Below, one piece after another: positions 36,460 to 47,819 of a stretch of 64,000 bases of DNA. Below the pieces are notes generated by a model, which saw only the letters and a list, made by a program, of their open reading frames with translations, had not been told where the DNA came from and made no database searches. The translations under genes were made by a program, and so were the position numbers. Within the stretch, counting starts at the first letter, position 1. Each line of letters opens with the position of its first letter. Source of the stretch: Paraspadella gotoi (Eukaryota > Chaetognatha); NCBI GenBank assembly GCA_051294375.1, contig CM119266.1, positions 2,407,008-2,471,007 of the forward strand. The letters run 5' to 3'.

Positions 36460-37222
36460 TGGCTAGGGGATTTGGCCAGCCCCGCCTTCCTTGATGCCCT
36501 CGATCAAATCCTTACACGAAATCCGCCTCGCGCCACCCGACGACGTTCTACTTCTTCCATACCACTCCTTCGCTCCACCCACTCATCCGCCCACCAAACC
36601 GGACCCGCCACCGCACACCCCACATCCACCACCTCCCCAACGAATCCTTTCCAAGTTCTTTCCCTCTTGAGTTTCCGCGAGAGGCACATTGGAGGCGTGT
36701 CCTCGTCGTCGGAGTGGAGGTGCCGTGAGTCCGAGTGTGGCGTTGAGAGTGGACGAAAAGGTTTGGAGCGAAGAAGATTGCACCATCGCGCGGGAGCAGA
36801 AGCCGGTGACGAACCAGAACGTTCGTGCCAAAAGGTATTTGGGGAATACGATATCGCAAGAAAGTTGTGCTTCAACGGTGAAGCAACTGCGATTGACTCC
36901 CTATCCCCCCCCGGAGATTTTTTCTCCTTTTACATTGATAATAAAGTATCAGCGGACTGTTAAACTACTTCAGCCTCATTTCCATGTCAATCATTTCCCA
37001 GGCACCACAAATCCCGCCTCCGCCGGTTCCCATCCTTGCCGCCCCTTTCTCCGATTCATGTCCAATCTCTCGTCTCTGTCCGGTCCGTCGTACCATCGAA
37101 CCTGTCCGGCGTCGCCTCTTCCTCCCCTTCATCTTCCTCCTCCCCACTTTGCGATACCCTCCGCCTCGCCACCGCCCGTTCTCTCCTGCCTCGATACGCC
37201 AACGTCCCACCTCCCGCTCCGT
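36460..37222 (+). pseudogene. Degraded partial copy of the F-box gene in the inverted arm
   Basis: The first F-box exon and the start of the second are recognisable in reverse complement. The ATGGC start is near 36458, the F-box coding stretch near 36620-36740 is broken by indels, and the copy stops at about 37222, matching position 18260 of the intact gene. The copy ends at a gap. The damage type is the same as in the rest of this arm. Confidence 0.7.
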
Positions 37223-37260
37223 AAAACATCTCTCTNNNNNNNNNNNNNNNNNNNNNNNNN

Positions 37261-37397
37261 TTTTTTTTTCGATATTTTTTCTGTTCATGAAACAAAAATA
37301 AAAACGTACCCACATGTGCTAAAGTTATCATTTCACGAACTCTGCGATATAAATGAACATAAAAGTTCCATTTTTTATACTGGAGATCCGTAGAAAC

Positions 37398-37442
<45 letters not shown>

Positions 37443-39082
37443 TCTTTTTTCTTTCTTTTTCTCTCTTTCTCTCAAGATTGTGCGGTGTTGTTTTCTCAGC
37501 ATCATAAAAACAAAAATTAATTGGCTTGAATTGTCGTGGTCGGTTTTTATTTGCGCTTATTTCTACTGGCACTATTCCATTTTTTTCGGTTTTTAACCAA
37601 ATTCAATAACAATTTCGCAAATCTATCGGGTTTTTTTATTTGTGTTTTTTGAAAGGGGGGGGGGAAATAAAAAAAGGTGAGTAGGGGGTGAGGTAACCGA
37701 AATTGATAACACTGTAAATATTTTATTTGAATGACGATTAAAGAAAAACGAATTACGAAAAAAAGAGCATTTTTTTTTATTGTAGAAGTGGCAGTTAGGG
37801 ACTTAAGAGAAGAGAGACATCATTATGATAATGAGAGAAATTGTTCGATTTGAGTCATACTCTTTAATTTTTACCTACAGTTTGATTAGTTGAGTTCCAC
37901 TTGTTAAAAAAAAGAAAGGCGGCTAAGGCAGTCTAAAAGCGAACAAGCACCGTTTTGTAACTCACTGCCGACAAGAAAACATCGCAAGCAGATGGTTACA
38001 GAAATTTATTTTCCTAAATGTAAAAGGCAACTCTTCCATCGAGTCATATATTATTAATTTTATGTTTTTGTTTGAAATCAGTTGTATAAAATCAAGTGTA
38101 TGAAAATTCTATTCATTTTTAATAGAGGAAAGAAATTGTCAAGTTCAATGACCCGATGGAGGTATACAACAAAAACGCCACTTCATAAAAAATAATGTAA
38201 AGCGAGTACAACGTAATCGGAATAAAGTGCGTTTAAATAAGGTAAAAGAAGTAAAGATAATAAAAATGATAATCCCAAGTATATGCGTTAAAAGCTTTTT
38301 TTGGCAAAATAAAGTGGGGGGGAATACAAATCTGGCAAAATTGTTTCTTATTTTTTTTTTTAATAGTACGGGAGTAAGTCGAGTATAAAAAGTCATGTGA
38401 AATGGCCGGTTAATAAAAGTATTTTTTTTCTTTTGGGCGAGATGATGAAATTAGTTTTTGCGGAAAATGGGTGCGAAGATGAAACGGCATAAGGCAATTT
38501 TAGTTCAGCGGGGAGGAGTGCTGGCTTTGGATAGGATAAGGGTCTGGGTAAGGGCTGAGTCAGTGATAAGAGGAAGGGGTTTGAGTGAATTACGCCAATA
38601 AGGCGGGTCAGAATTTAACATTTTTTTAATAAATGTGAAATGTTTTGCAATTTTTTCCTCTACAACCAATTGACTTATGATGTTAGATTTTGATTAAATT
38701 AATTTTCTTCATGCATGGATTTTGGATAATATATTTTTGATGCTGGGCGGAGTACAATATAGTATTCCCCGATCTAATACTTAAGGGAGTGGTCTTTTCA
38801 TACAATTGAAACATTCTTTGAAATATTATACCACTTCATTGATAAGAAAGCCAGGTACTCTGGGAGTGAATAAACGAGACTGTGAGAGAGTCTTGATTGA
38901 AATCTTGCAGGGACCTGCTATGTCATTATCTTGTAAGAATGATGGAGGCCTTAAACCGCCAAAGCCTGTCCAAAGTCAAGGGCAAGATCGCTTATTTATT
39001 AAATGAATGGATAATTTTTATATTGGTTGTACCAATTTCATATATATATAGTAAAGTATGACAAAAATATTAAAACCAAGTA
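37261..39082. other. Intergenic stretch, no gene seen
   Basis: AT-rich sequence with a (CT)n tract at 37401-37436 and a G-run near 37659-37670. Short open frames (for example near 38806-39006) have no family resemblance, no codon pattern and no splice context, so they were not accepted. Confidence 0.5.
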
Positions 39083-39570
39083 GAATTCGAATAGATCACG
39101 AACATTTTTAAATAAAAACAATTTTTTTTTAATTTTCGTATACGCTCATATTTATACATAGTACTCATCATGGAAAATGTTAAAATTTAAAATTTTTTAA
39201 AAGCAGATTCGAATTCCTCACGAAAAGTTGATAGAAGGAAATATAACTCTTTTTAAAAATATATTTCATTAAGTGGGTCAAAATCCTAAAAAATTATTAA
39301 CTTATAATTAAATTTTAATATAAAAAATGTTTTTAGAATTTTTAGCTAACTTAATGAAATAACTTTTGATTAAAACTTATATTTTCTTTCATAAACTTTT
39401 TATGAGGAATTCGAATCTGTTTCAAAGCTAAGAAAACATTATTTTAAAATTTTGACATTTTTTATGGTGAGTACTATGTATAAATATGGGCGTATGCAAA
39501 AAAATTTATATATCAATGTTTTTTAGTCCAAGACTGTTCAAAGTGTTCATGATTAACTATTCGAATTTTG
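39083..39570. mobile_element. Fold-back element of about 490 bp
   Basis: Nearly the whole segment is an imperfect palindrome. GAATTCGAATAG at 39083 pairs with CTATTCGAATTTTG at 39558. CATAGTACTCATCATGGAAA near 39157 pairs with TTTTTATGGTGAGTACTATG near 39460. CAGATTCGAATTCCTCAC near 39205 pairs with ATGAGGAATTCGAATCTG near 39403. Arms are about 220 bp around an AT-rich centre near 39300-39330. It has no coding capacity. This is the structure of a non-autonomous fold-back or MITE-type transposon. Confidence 0.75.
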
Positions 39571-40112
39571 ATCTGCCACTTTCACTTGGCCTTAATATAT
39601 ATGGCTTCCATGCGTTTAACTTTTAAGATTAATCTTAAATTCATTCCTGACTTCAGTTAGTTAGTAACCTGTTCCGCCTTATTACGCAAGGAAGGGATTC
39701 GCCGTTGAGAAGCGTCAACTTTCCGGCTCTTTTCCGGAAGAATTCTCTCGCCACTTCCGGCCGTGGGGAATCGGGATGTGAATAATCTCTAGGCAAGTGT
39801 TTTTTTTTTTTAAGTCCGGATGTTGAACCCGGGCGTTAAACCCAGATGAAGAGAGCGATAAGGAAAAGGAATCCCCCGGGTTTTTCTGTCTCGTCAAGTC
39901 ACGAAATCCTAGGAACGGCACCCAGGCGCCCGGAAGATGATGACAGGCGATCTAGCTTTTTTCAAGGCGTCGTAGGGATTGAATCACTGCAGACGCGCGT
40001 GACCCGATGCTTTAATCCTTGTGATATAATCCCCGGACCGCGTGACTTGTCTTTTCAGTCCCCGTATATAATCCCTCGACGTGTGACCGTCTTCTACCCG
40101 GATGTAATCCCG

Positions 40113-41606
40113 TCACTCGTCCACTCGTGAGGCGGCGCCTCTCAAGCTGCTGTCACGGCTGCTGCTGTGGCCGCTGTCGCCGTCCTCTTCTTCCTCGGGC
40201 AAAACTTGACGGGGGGGAAAAAGGGGAGGGGGAATAAAAAGGGAATTTGTTTCCTACTTTGGTTTGTATAATGCATACATTTCTTTATTTTCTCTTTTTT
40301 ATTATCTCTCTAAAGACTTTACGATGTGCTAAAACTCTTGAAACTCCCATTCCGCGATTATTTATGCTCGTTATGTACTATATGGTTCCCCGCCGCCGCC
40401 TCCGCAGCCGCCTCCGCCGCCCTCTAACCCGCTCCAGCGGCTGGCGGGGGTGAATCGCATTTAAATTTAAATGAAGTCGCCGACCCCGANNNNNNNNNNN
40501 NNNNNNNNNNNNNNNNNNNNNNNNNNNNNNNNNNNNNNNNNNNNNNNNNNNNNNNNNNNNNNNNNNNNNNNNNNNNNNNNNNNNNNNNNNNNNNNNNNNN
40601 NNNNNNNNNNNNNNNNNNNNNNNNNNNNNNNNNNNNNNNNNNNNNNNNNAACGTCATAATTGTTCTTTGATGGAAATGAGATGAAATTTTTTTTTAATCC
40701 TTTAAATGTTAGTTTCATTAGAGAAGCATAAAAATAAAATTCATAAATTCNNNNNNNNNNNNNNNNNNNNNNNNNNNNNNNNNNNNNNNNNNNNNNNNNN
40801 NNNNNNNNCATGGATTCTTGGGCGTTGCCAAGCAGTTGTGTAAGTCCGCGCGCCTTGCGAAAGCTTTCGCCTAAGCCACGAGAAAAAAAAAAAAACAAAA
40901 AAGAGCATGAGTTCTCTTGCCGAGGGATCGGAGGTAGGCGTATGGAGCAACGAGTGTCTCTGTCAAATAAAACAAAAGTGATTAAGTAGTTTTTTTTTCC
41001 TTTTTTCTTCTTTCGTGGCAGAAAAAAAGGCAAGATAAAGCTTTTTTAATGAAATAACTGATAAGTTGAGTATTTCATATAAACTGTAAATGCAAAGATC
41101 TATAAATTGCGTAACAATGAAACTTCCTCAAAATCATTCTCTCCTTTTTTTCGACTCTCACTCACGCTTTTGACTCTCAAAATAAAAAAAAAAACCAGAT
41201 GATTCTCCGCTTTGTTGTTGACTATTTTACTGCCTTCCATTTTCCCACCTGCTTCCGCTTTCTATATACCCCCACCTGCTATTTCATTCCTCACATGCCT
41301 CGGGTAAGTTTGTCCTTGTCATTTTCTCATTTTCTTCCCCCAGAAACGTGAGTCGTTTTTGTTTTCTCACTCATTCAGTCATTCTCACCCGCTGTCTTTC
41401 TGTCTTTCTCACCCGCTGTCTTTCTGTCTTTTTCACCCGCTGACTTTTTGTCTTTCTCATCCGCTGTCTTTTTCCTTTTCTCTCCCTATGGACAAACAAT
41501 TTCCCACACCCTGACAACTGACTAGTGACTGATTCGTGACTTGCTGTACTAAGCAGTCGAATGACGTTTATATCTGTTACTAGCCATTACAGCAGAAGAA
41601 CTCTCT

Positions 41607-41675
<69 letters not shown>

Positions 41676-41950
41676 CTCACTCTCTCTCTCTTCATTCTCT
41701 ATCCCGTTCGCTTCATTACCTTATCTACTATTCCTTTCCCCTCCCATCTTTTCCCCACCACCCCGCTCCACCCCCCCCACTCCAACTCACCGAAACTTGT
41801 GAGTTTTCTGCTTGGCCTGGTCGTCGTGTGTCGTTGTCGTCGGCGGCGACGACGGCCGATTCGCAGCCTCTCCTGCAGATCCTTCATCTGGATGGCCGTT
41901 CCGCGCGGGGCGTGGCCCGCGTTCGACCAGACTTTCTTAAGCTCTTTGTC
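40113..41950 (-). CDS. Unidentified minus-strand gene, last two exons
   Basis: An upstream exon ends at a good donor (41791/41790, GTGAGT) and is open back to 41950, where a TAA blocks the frame, so its true 5' border lies between. It encodes KVWSNAGHAPRGTAIQMKDL, then an Arg-rich block. The terminal exon 40204-40113 follows a strong pyrimidine tract and encodes LPEEEEDGDSGHSSSRDS and a short tail ending RVDE before TGA. The donor leaves one base and the acceptor supplies two, making GTT (Val), so the phase agrees. The intron holds two gaps. The acidic Ser-rich tail looks like a regulatory C-terminus, but I do not recognise the protein. The 5' exon lies beside a noisy stretch, so its start may be damaged. 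Confidence 0.45.
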
Positions 41951-42181
41951 TTAATCCCACCAAGCATTTGCAAGCTGCTTCGTCCTTGGGTGATAAATTA
42001 CGCGAACGAATAGATGAATGAATGAATGAATGAAATGAGATGAATGAACGTCTCATCTTCTCCAGCCGGGTTTGGGAGTCGACCCTAAATAGTGACCTCA
42101 TATGAATAAATTATGAACGAATTGAAACGAAGAAAAAGTTCCCTGTTATTTTCTATTTTCTACTTGAGACTCAAATTTCCA

Positions 42182-42575
42182 TGTTCAATGTTTTTTTTTT
42201 CTTCCATTTTCAACGAGGTCAAGTTGAGTCAATTCAAGTTTTGCTCGCATCGTAGAATCTATAGATCCAAACACAGACCTATCGCACCGGCTGGTCCGAG
42301 TTTTATACGTTTCATTATATTTATAGACAAGTTGAGCAAACAATGTCGGATCTGCCGCACATCATATTAGCGGTATTTAACTAATATAAATTAAATAAAT
42401 TAGAGTAAATTAATTAATTTGATCCGAAATGTTTGTTTTTGGGTCTTCTCGTCAGACACTGACCACGACAAAAAGCAACGCGACGACGATGATGATAATA
42501 ATGCCGGTGAGATAACCGAATAAAACTCGATTGATATTTATTGAATTGATTGATATTTAAATAATTAAATTAATT
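42182..42575 (+). repeat. Noisy direct copy of 43579-43912
   Basis: The segment starting TTCAATGTTTTTTTTT at 42182 recurs at 43579 in the same order and orientation. The first copy has many one- to four-base insertions (for example extra bases around the GACCACGACAAAAAGCAACG stretch). The pattern is the same as in the two larger duplications: one clean and one insertion-rich copy beside a gap. Confidence 0.7.
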
Positions 42576-43189
42576 GATAAATAAAGTTGATTTTGTTTCG
42601 CAATGCCGCCAGACTCAAAGGCAGCCGCCCGCGATAAGGGGCGTTAATACAACTTTACGCTTCGTCCTATGAATTCTAACTTCACGCAATCTCGGCACTA
42701 AATGTTTCAGGTCCGGTAAAATAGCGCCGAGGAACCGAAGGCGCCGACGCATTCCAAATCCAGGTGGCAATGCCGAGACAAGGTGGCAATGCCCAGTGCC
42801 CAGATGGTAATGCCGCGCCCAGGTGTTAGAAGTCTTGTAATTGAAGCTAAAAATAAATAGAAAGCTGCTTCTTCTTTGAAACCGCATAAATTCACCAACT
42901 TTATTACTATAACAAATAATTTCTCCAAACTCTGAAAATTTGCATGAAAAAGCACCAAAAACAATTCTTAAACTGCAATGACGACTGTGAGTTCAGTTGG
43001 CCACCGTGATTCCACAATGATGAAAAATTGAATCAGGAAGAACCCACTCGGATTGCACTAACTTACCAAAAACAAAAGACTCGAATTCTGCAATTTCAGA
43101 GTCAAAGCAAAAACAACTAAAGATCATCGCTAATTCTTATAAATCATTAAAACCGGTAGGGCATTAGTCTTATATTTTCTTAACATGAT

Positions 43190-44032
43190 TGATTGAATAA
43201 TTAATTAATAGATAAATAAATTGATTATTAATTAATTAATTGACTAATTTATTAATTAACTCATTAAGTATTTGATTAATTAATACATCTTGTATTTACA
43301 TTTAATATAAAAAGAAAAAGAAGCATAATCAATTAGTGAAACAGGTTTTTGTTTTTTCCATTTAAACTAATTTTCACTCAGACGATTCCATCGAAACTTG
43401 ATTTTCAGCTTAATCACACACTTCCCTATCCACACACAAAATTTCAAGACAATTGCCCCATCCACTTATGATTAATTGGCGTCAAAATAATGAAATAGAT
43501 TTTTTATGTTTTTTCCATATAAACTCTTTTCCACTCGCACGATTCCATCGACACTTCACATCCAGCTCNNNNNNNNNNTTCAATGTTTTTTTTTTCTTCC
43601 ATTTTCACGAGGTCAACTTGAGTCAATTCAATTTTGCTCGATCGCAGAATCTAGATCCAAACACAGACCTATCGACGCTGTGGCAGTTTTTTACGTTTCA
43701 TTATATTTATAAACAAGTTTGAGCAAACAATGTCGGATCTTCCCACGATCATGAGCGGTATTTAATTAATAAATTAATTAATTTGATCCGAAATGTTTGT
43801 TTTTGGGTCTTTTCGTCACTGACCACGACAAAAGCAACGACGACGATGATAATAATGCCGGTAACGATTAACTCGATTGATTGATTGATTGATTGATTAA
43901 ATAATTAATTAATTGACGGACGGACGACATAGTTTTTTTTGCNNNNNNNNNNATAATATGATGTTCTGAGATGATATAAGTGAATGCCCGACAAAATTGA
44001 GGGGTGCGGACCGACGGACCGACAAAGTTAAT
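43190..44032 (+). mobile_element. MITE-like repeat, fragments 3 and 4
   Basis: Bases 43190-43568 match the middle of the element at 4200-4560 and stop at a 10-N gap. Bases 43705-44032 match both ends of the element (TGTCGGATCTTCCC at the left, GACCGACGGACCGACAAAG at the right) but have a shorter, different middle with GACGACGATGATAATAAT. A second 10-N gap at 43943-43952 interrupts it. The two pieces may be separate insertions or one element rearranged by the assembly. Confidence 0.6.
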
Positions 44033-44095
44033 TATTATTTATTACTGTATGTTTCCCGACGCGGTGAAAAAAAAAAAAAGGGAACGATTTGATCG

Positions 44096-44371
44096 ACCTT
44101 AATATAGCCTTAATATAGCCTTAATATAGCCTTAATATAGTCTTAAATATAGCCTTAATATAGCCTTAATATAGCCTTAATATAGCCTTAATATAGTCTT
44201 TATAGCCTTAAATAGCCTTAATATAGCCATTAATATAGCCACCTTAATATAGCCTTAATATAGCCTTAGATATGTAGCCTTAATATAGCCTTAAATATAG
44301 TCTTAATATAGCCTTAATATAGCCTTAATATAGCATTAATATAGCCTTAATATACCTTAATTTAGGTGTAA
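44096..44371 (+). repeat. 11-bp minisatellite, unit CCTTAATATAG
   Basis: About 24 head-to-tail copies of CCTTAATATAG, with occasional one-base changes (TCTTAAATATAG, CATTAATATAG) and a few short insertions. It lies just beyond the right end of the MITE-like fragment. It has no coding meaning. Confidence 0.95.
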
Positions 44372-46006
44372 CATCTTTCCCATTAATTTTCAACGGAAAA
44401 TCATTGTTCAGCGATGTCGCGATGCATTTTTTTTCGGTTTTTCCCTCAGAAAATTACTATCGCGTCTTTTTTCAGATTCGTAAAATTAAAAAAATCTCAT
44501 TTAAGTAATGGACTTTCGCCCAATTATTTCTTTTTTTACCCTTCTCGTTTTTTTTTCGAAACTGATCGATGTTAAAGTACATTACGGATCACCGAATAAT
44601 TTAAATGAAAAAGAAAAAGTGTAAAAACTAAAAAGAGTTCAACTGTTTCCTTTGCACTTTTTATTTTCCCCTCGAGTCTAAATTGTACGACCTCTTTTCT
44701 TCCTTTGTTTCTCCTGCTGGTTTTTTTTAAACTCAGTTCCTTTCTCTATTTAACTTTTTAAGTTTTTACTTTTTTATCTTTTTAAGTTTTTGGTTTGTCT
44801 TCTTGGCGTTCTTTTCAAGTCAATGACACTACAAAAATTGTGTCAAATATAATTAATTAAATCCCGGTCTTAAAAATCTTTTAAATTTTTTTAAAATGTC
44901 ATTCGATACCCGATGATATTCGGCAACTGCCACGTTCCCACATTTTTTAAGGCGTGACATTACAATCGTGACAATAATGGTTAAAGAACCGTTTTATTTA
45001 GGTCCATTTTGATCGCGAGAAGTAAATAACTTCGAATTAACTTCAATTAGAAATGAAATATTTTATTTTAATGCGATTACGAAGCGAATAGGTTAAGAAA
45101 ATCCTGTTCTACTTTTTATTTCGTTTCACAGTCATTAAAGCCCAACACGAAAAGAATTTATTTAAGTTTTAAACGAGATTTTTGCTTCCTTTTAAATTCA
45201 ATTATACTTATTTCCCCCCCCCCTCAGTTAAAAAAAACCAAAAAAACCGCCGCCGTCCCGTAGCGAACCCGAATCTTTCCGGTCGCGAACCGGTAGATTT
45301 GACCGGCGCCGGTCCTCCCGGGCCGACGTCGCGACTGAATAATTTAAATTTAATATTTTCGATGGCGCGAGTCGAGTGTTGTTTATTAGATTAACCTCAA
45401 ACTCGTTTTTCCATGTCTCGTCTTCAATCACGAAGGAAAATCATTTGTCGTCGTCGTTTGACATCGGAGTTGTCGTCGCTTGGGGAGGGGGGCGTCACGG
45501 TCTGCAATGCTTGTGGTCGTTCCAATGCCATTGACAATGCCCAATAATTAACGTCATCGATTGGAAGTTGCCATCAAAGTTTATTACAAGGACAAGGGGT
45601 AGTTTTGAAACCAGGACGAAGTCAACGGCGACGCAAAGAACTAAAATATATAAATTACTAAACAGTATATATGTTTACATATATATATATATACACAATC
45701 TACAGTATACAATACTATACATACAGTACATCACAAAATAATTGACAGGAACATCGCGATGTCAAAAGCAAAAACGAAAAGCGAAAACAGAATCAAGACA
45801 AACGATGAAAGTGACGAGAGAATTAGGATTGACATCGACGTTGATGAGATGGCGACAAGGAAAGTAGGATTGAAGACGACGTTGAGAGGAAATTTGGAGG
45901 GGAAAGTAGGATTGAAGACGACGTTGACGAGAAAGAAAAAAAAATAAAAAGGAGAAAAGGAAAGACAATCAGGGCGGAAAAGTCTAATAAACAAAAGACT
46001 AAAACA

Positions 46007-46040
<34 letters not shown>

Positions 46041-46680
46041 ATTCCATCGAAAATAAGACGACGACTATTAAAATCTCGGACGAAAAAATGAGAGAAAAAA
46101 ATTAATACATAATAGATTAATAGATAATAAATTAATAGATAATAAATACAGGAAGTTAAGGATAAGAATGACGATTACAAGTTCATAAGGCTGACCGGAA
46201 TTCAGGACGAAATTAAGGATGACATCGACGAAGGTTTCAACATCAATCGAGAAAGCTTCTTCTTTCTCTTTTTTTTCTTTCCTGGACTTTCTATTTCCTT
46301 TTCCCTCTTTCCTCTCCATCGACGAATGACCAAATGTAATGAAAAATGATGATCACTTTTGGTCAAGGTCATGTGATAATTTATAAATTCATGAAGTATG
46401 AAGCCGAAAGCAACAAACTGACTGGAACGAAAGCGAGAAAAGCAGGGCTCCCAGTTTATGTGTAGAAGTGAGATTAGAAACGAAGAAAGGACGAACTTAT
46501 AACTTTTTTTTTATAAATAAAGAATCACAAGAAATTGTGTCTCCGGTTGATGGGAGAGATCCTCCGTCTTGGCACTCGGTTCACTTTGAAGGATCAACAA
46601 ACGACGACGACCAACCTCCTCCTCCTCCTCCTCCTCCTCCTCCTCTCTTGATGACAGCGTCGATGATTGATGGAAAATAA
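44372..46680. other. Intergenic, AT-rich and low-complexity stretch
   Basis: No accepted gene. A minus-strand open stretch near 45228-45540 contains a GC-rich patch (45250-45340) but has no clear splice borders. Bases 45858-45940 contain a 29-bp unit (AAAGTAGGATTGAAGACGAC and on) twice. (GAC)n lies at 46005-46040 and (CCT)n at 46613-46645. Poly-residue open frames here come from these repeats. Confidence 0.5.
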
Positions 46681-46698
46681 AGACGTCGAGTTGGCGGA

Positions 46699-46920
46699 GT
46701 CACGTGACTGGCGTCGCGAGGGGGTCGTCGTTGTTCTTCCGAGTCACGTGACCGAAATAGAGGCTCACGTGATCGTCGCGTGTACTTTTATAATATTTTT
46801 CGTCCCCGAGGTTTGACTGAGTTGAGACCGAGTTCTACCCTTTGTGATTCTGCCTGAAAAGAGCGCTTTGCGTAACGGTCGTCACCGCGTGAAAAGGTTT
46901 TCTCGCGCGAAAAGGTGAGT
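46699..46920 (+). promoter_or_regulatory. Promoter-like cluster: three CACGTG boxes, TATA box and a first-exon donor
   Basis: Two perfect GTCACGTGAC palindromes (46699-46708 and 46743-46752) and CTCACGTGAT (46764-46773) lie within 75 bp. TATAA follows at 46789-46793. About 120 bp further on, AAAAG/GTGAGT at 46911-46920 is a consensus splice donor. GTCACGTGAC is the core bound by bHLH-Zip factors of the MiT/TFE and USF type (CLEAR or M-box). This arrangement suggests a transcript starting near 46820 on the + strand with a short, probably non-coding first exon. No downstream exon could be assigned, and it would run antisense to the receptor gene. Confidence 0.5.
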
Positions 46921-47716
46921 AAACCAAAATCACAACGAGGAAATCGTCATTAATCTCTAGGGCGTCCTTCGAATGGGTAATTTCGGTTGGTCATGTGATT
47001 TCGCGCAAACGATCAAGTTTGAAACCTTTTACATCGTTGTCATCGCTGACTTCTATGTAATTCTGTCATAAAGGTTACGGAAGGAAAGTTCGTGGTCGAC
47101 GCTCGACTTACTTTAGCTTTTACAAGTTCGTCTGCGTAATTGTGTGTGAATTTACGATCGGTTGGAAGGAAACGTTTGCCAACGCGCGCTCTATTTTCGT
47201 TTCTGTGTTTTTTTTTCTTTCTTTCTCTTTCTTTCAATATTCTGTTCCTTTGTTTTAATTTTTATTCCTTCATTTGTTCTTTCTCTTACCTAAAGAATCA
47301 TAAATGTTATTTGCATATTGTACCATTTAACTGTTTTGGCAGATACACGGAAATATATTGGGAGTTTACCAAGAAAATATCTTGTCCCTAATTATAATAA
47401 GCTGTAAAGAAAATCTCAAATAGTATTTGAATTTTGGCACCTGCATAAACTAAATATTAAATTTAATAAACTGTTGGACTGTTGGACATAAACTCTTGTC
47501 GTAATCCGAAGGGTGAGCAAGAGACTGAAAACCCCGCTCATCACAACAACTAATTCTTCAATAACATGCTCTAACAGGGTACCGAAAGTATAATTGTAGA
47601 ATGATAGAAACGAACATCTCAAAGAACGAACTAACTGATTTCAAAGTATTTTTTTACCATAATACTTATATTACATAAGTACTCATAGTCTAACTCAATT
47701 AATACTTACCTCTTTC

Positions 47717-47818
47717 CTTACTCTAGAGTAGACTCTACTACTCCCTAGAGTGCTCCCTATAGTACTCTCTAGAGTTGTCTAGTCTAGTAGGGAGTAGTAT
47801 AGAGTAGCTAGAGTCTAG
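47717..47818. repeat. Palindrome-rich CTAGAG cluster next to the receptor stop codon
   Basis: About 100 bp built from CTCTAGAG, ACTCTACT, CCCTAGAG, ACTATAGT-like and AGAGTCTAG words that can pair with each other in several ways (for example CTAGAGTAGACTCTACTACT with AGTAGTATAGAGTAGCTAGA). It lies immediately 3' of the GPCR stop on the minus strand, so it would be the start of that mRNA's 3' UTR. Confidence 0.7.
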
Positions 47819-47819
47819 C

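Larger units (their letters stand above)
27361..37222. repeat. Right arm of the inverted repeat (noisy copy, probable unpolished fold-back read)
   Basis: This is the reverse complement of 18.3-27.2 kb, with frequent substitutions and insertions spread evenly over exons, introns and UTR. It is about 9.86 kb against about 8.97 kb for the clean arm. About 130 bp of unpaired sequence (27229-27360) separates the arms. The arm ends just before a 25-N gap (37236-37260), after which the sequence is unrelated. Excess length and frame-destroying indels without regard to function fit raw long-read error better than evolutionary decay. I infer a misassembly; a real duplication cannot be ruled out from the text. 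Confidence 0.85.

Noticed and set aside
44096-44371. CRISPR-like array
   Set aside because: Units are 11 bp head to tail with no spacers, in animal nuclear DNA, so it is a simple minisatellite.
45228-45540. Minus-strand open stretches with a GC-rich patch, possible exon
   Set aside because: No convincing acceptor or donor, an in-frame stop near 45434, and a T-run of Phe at the end. Not enough to call a gene.
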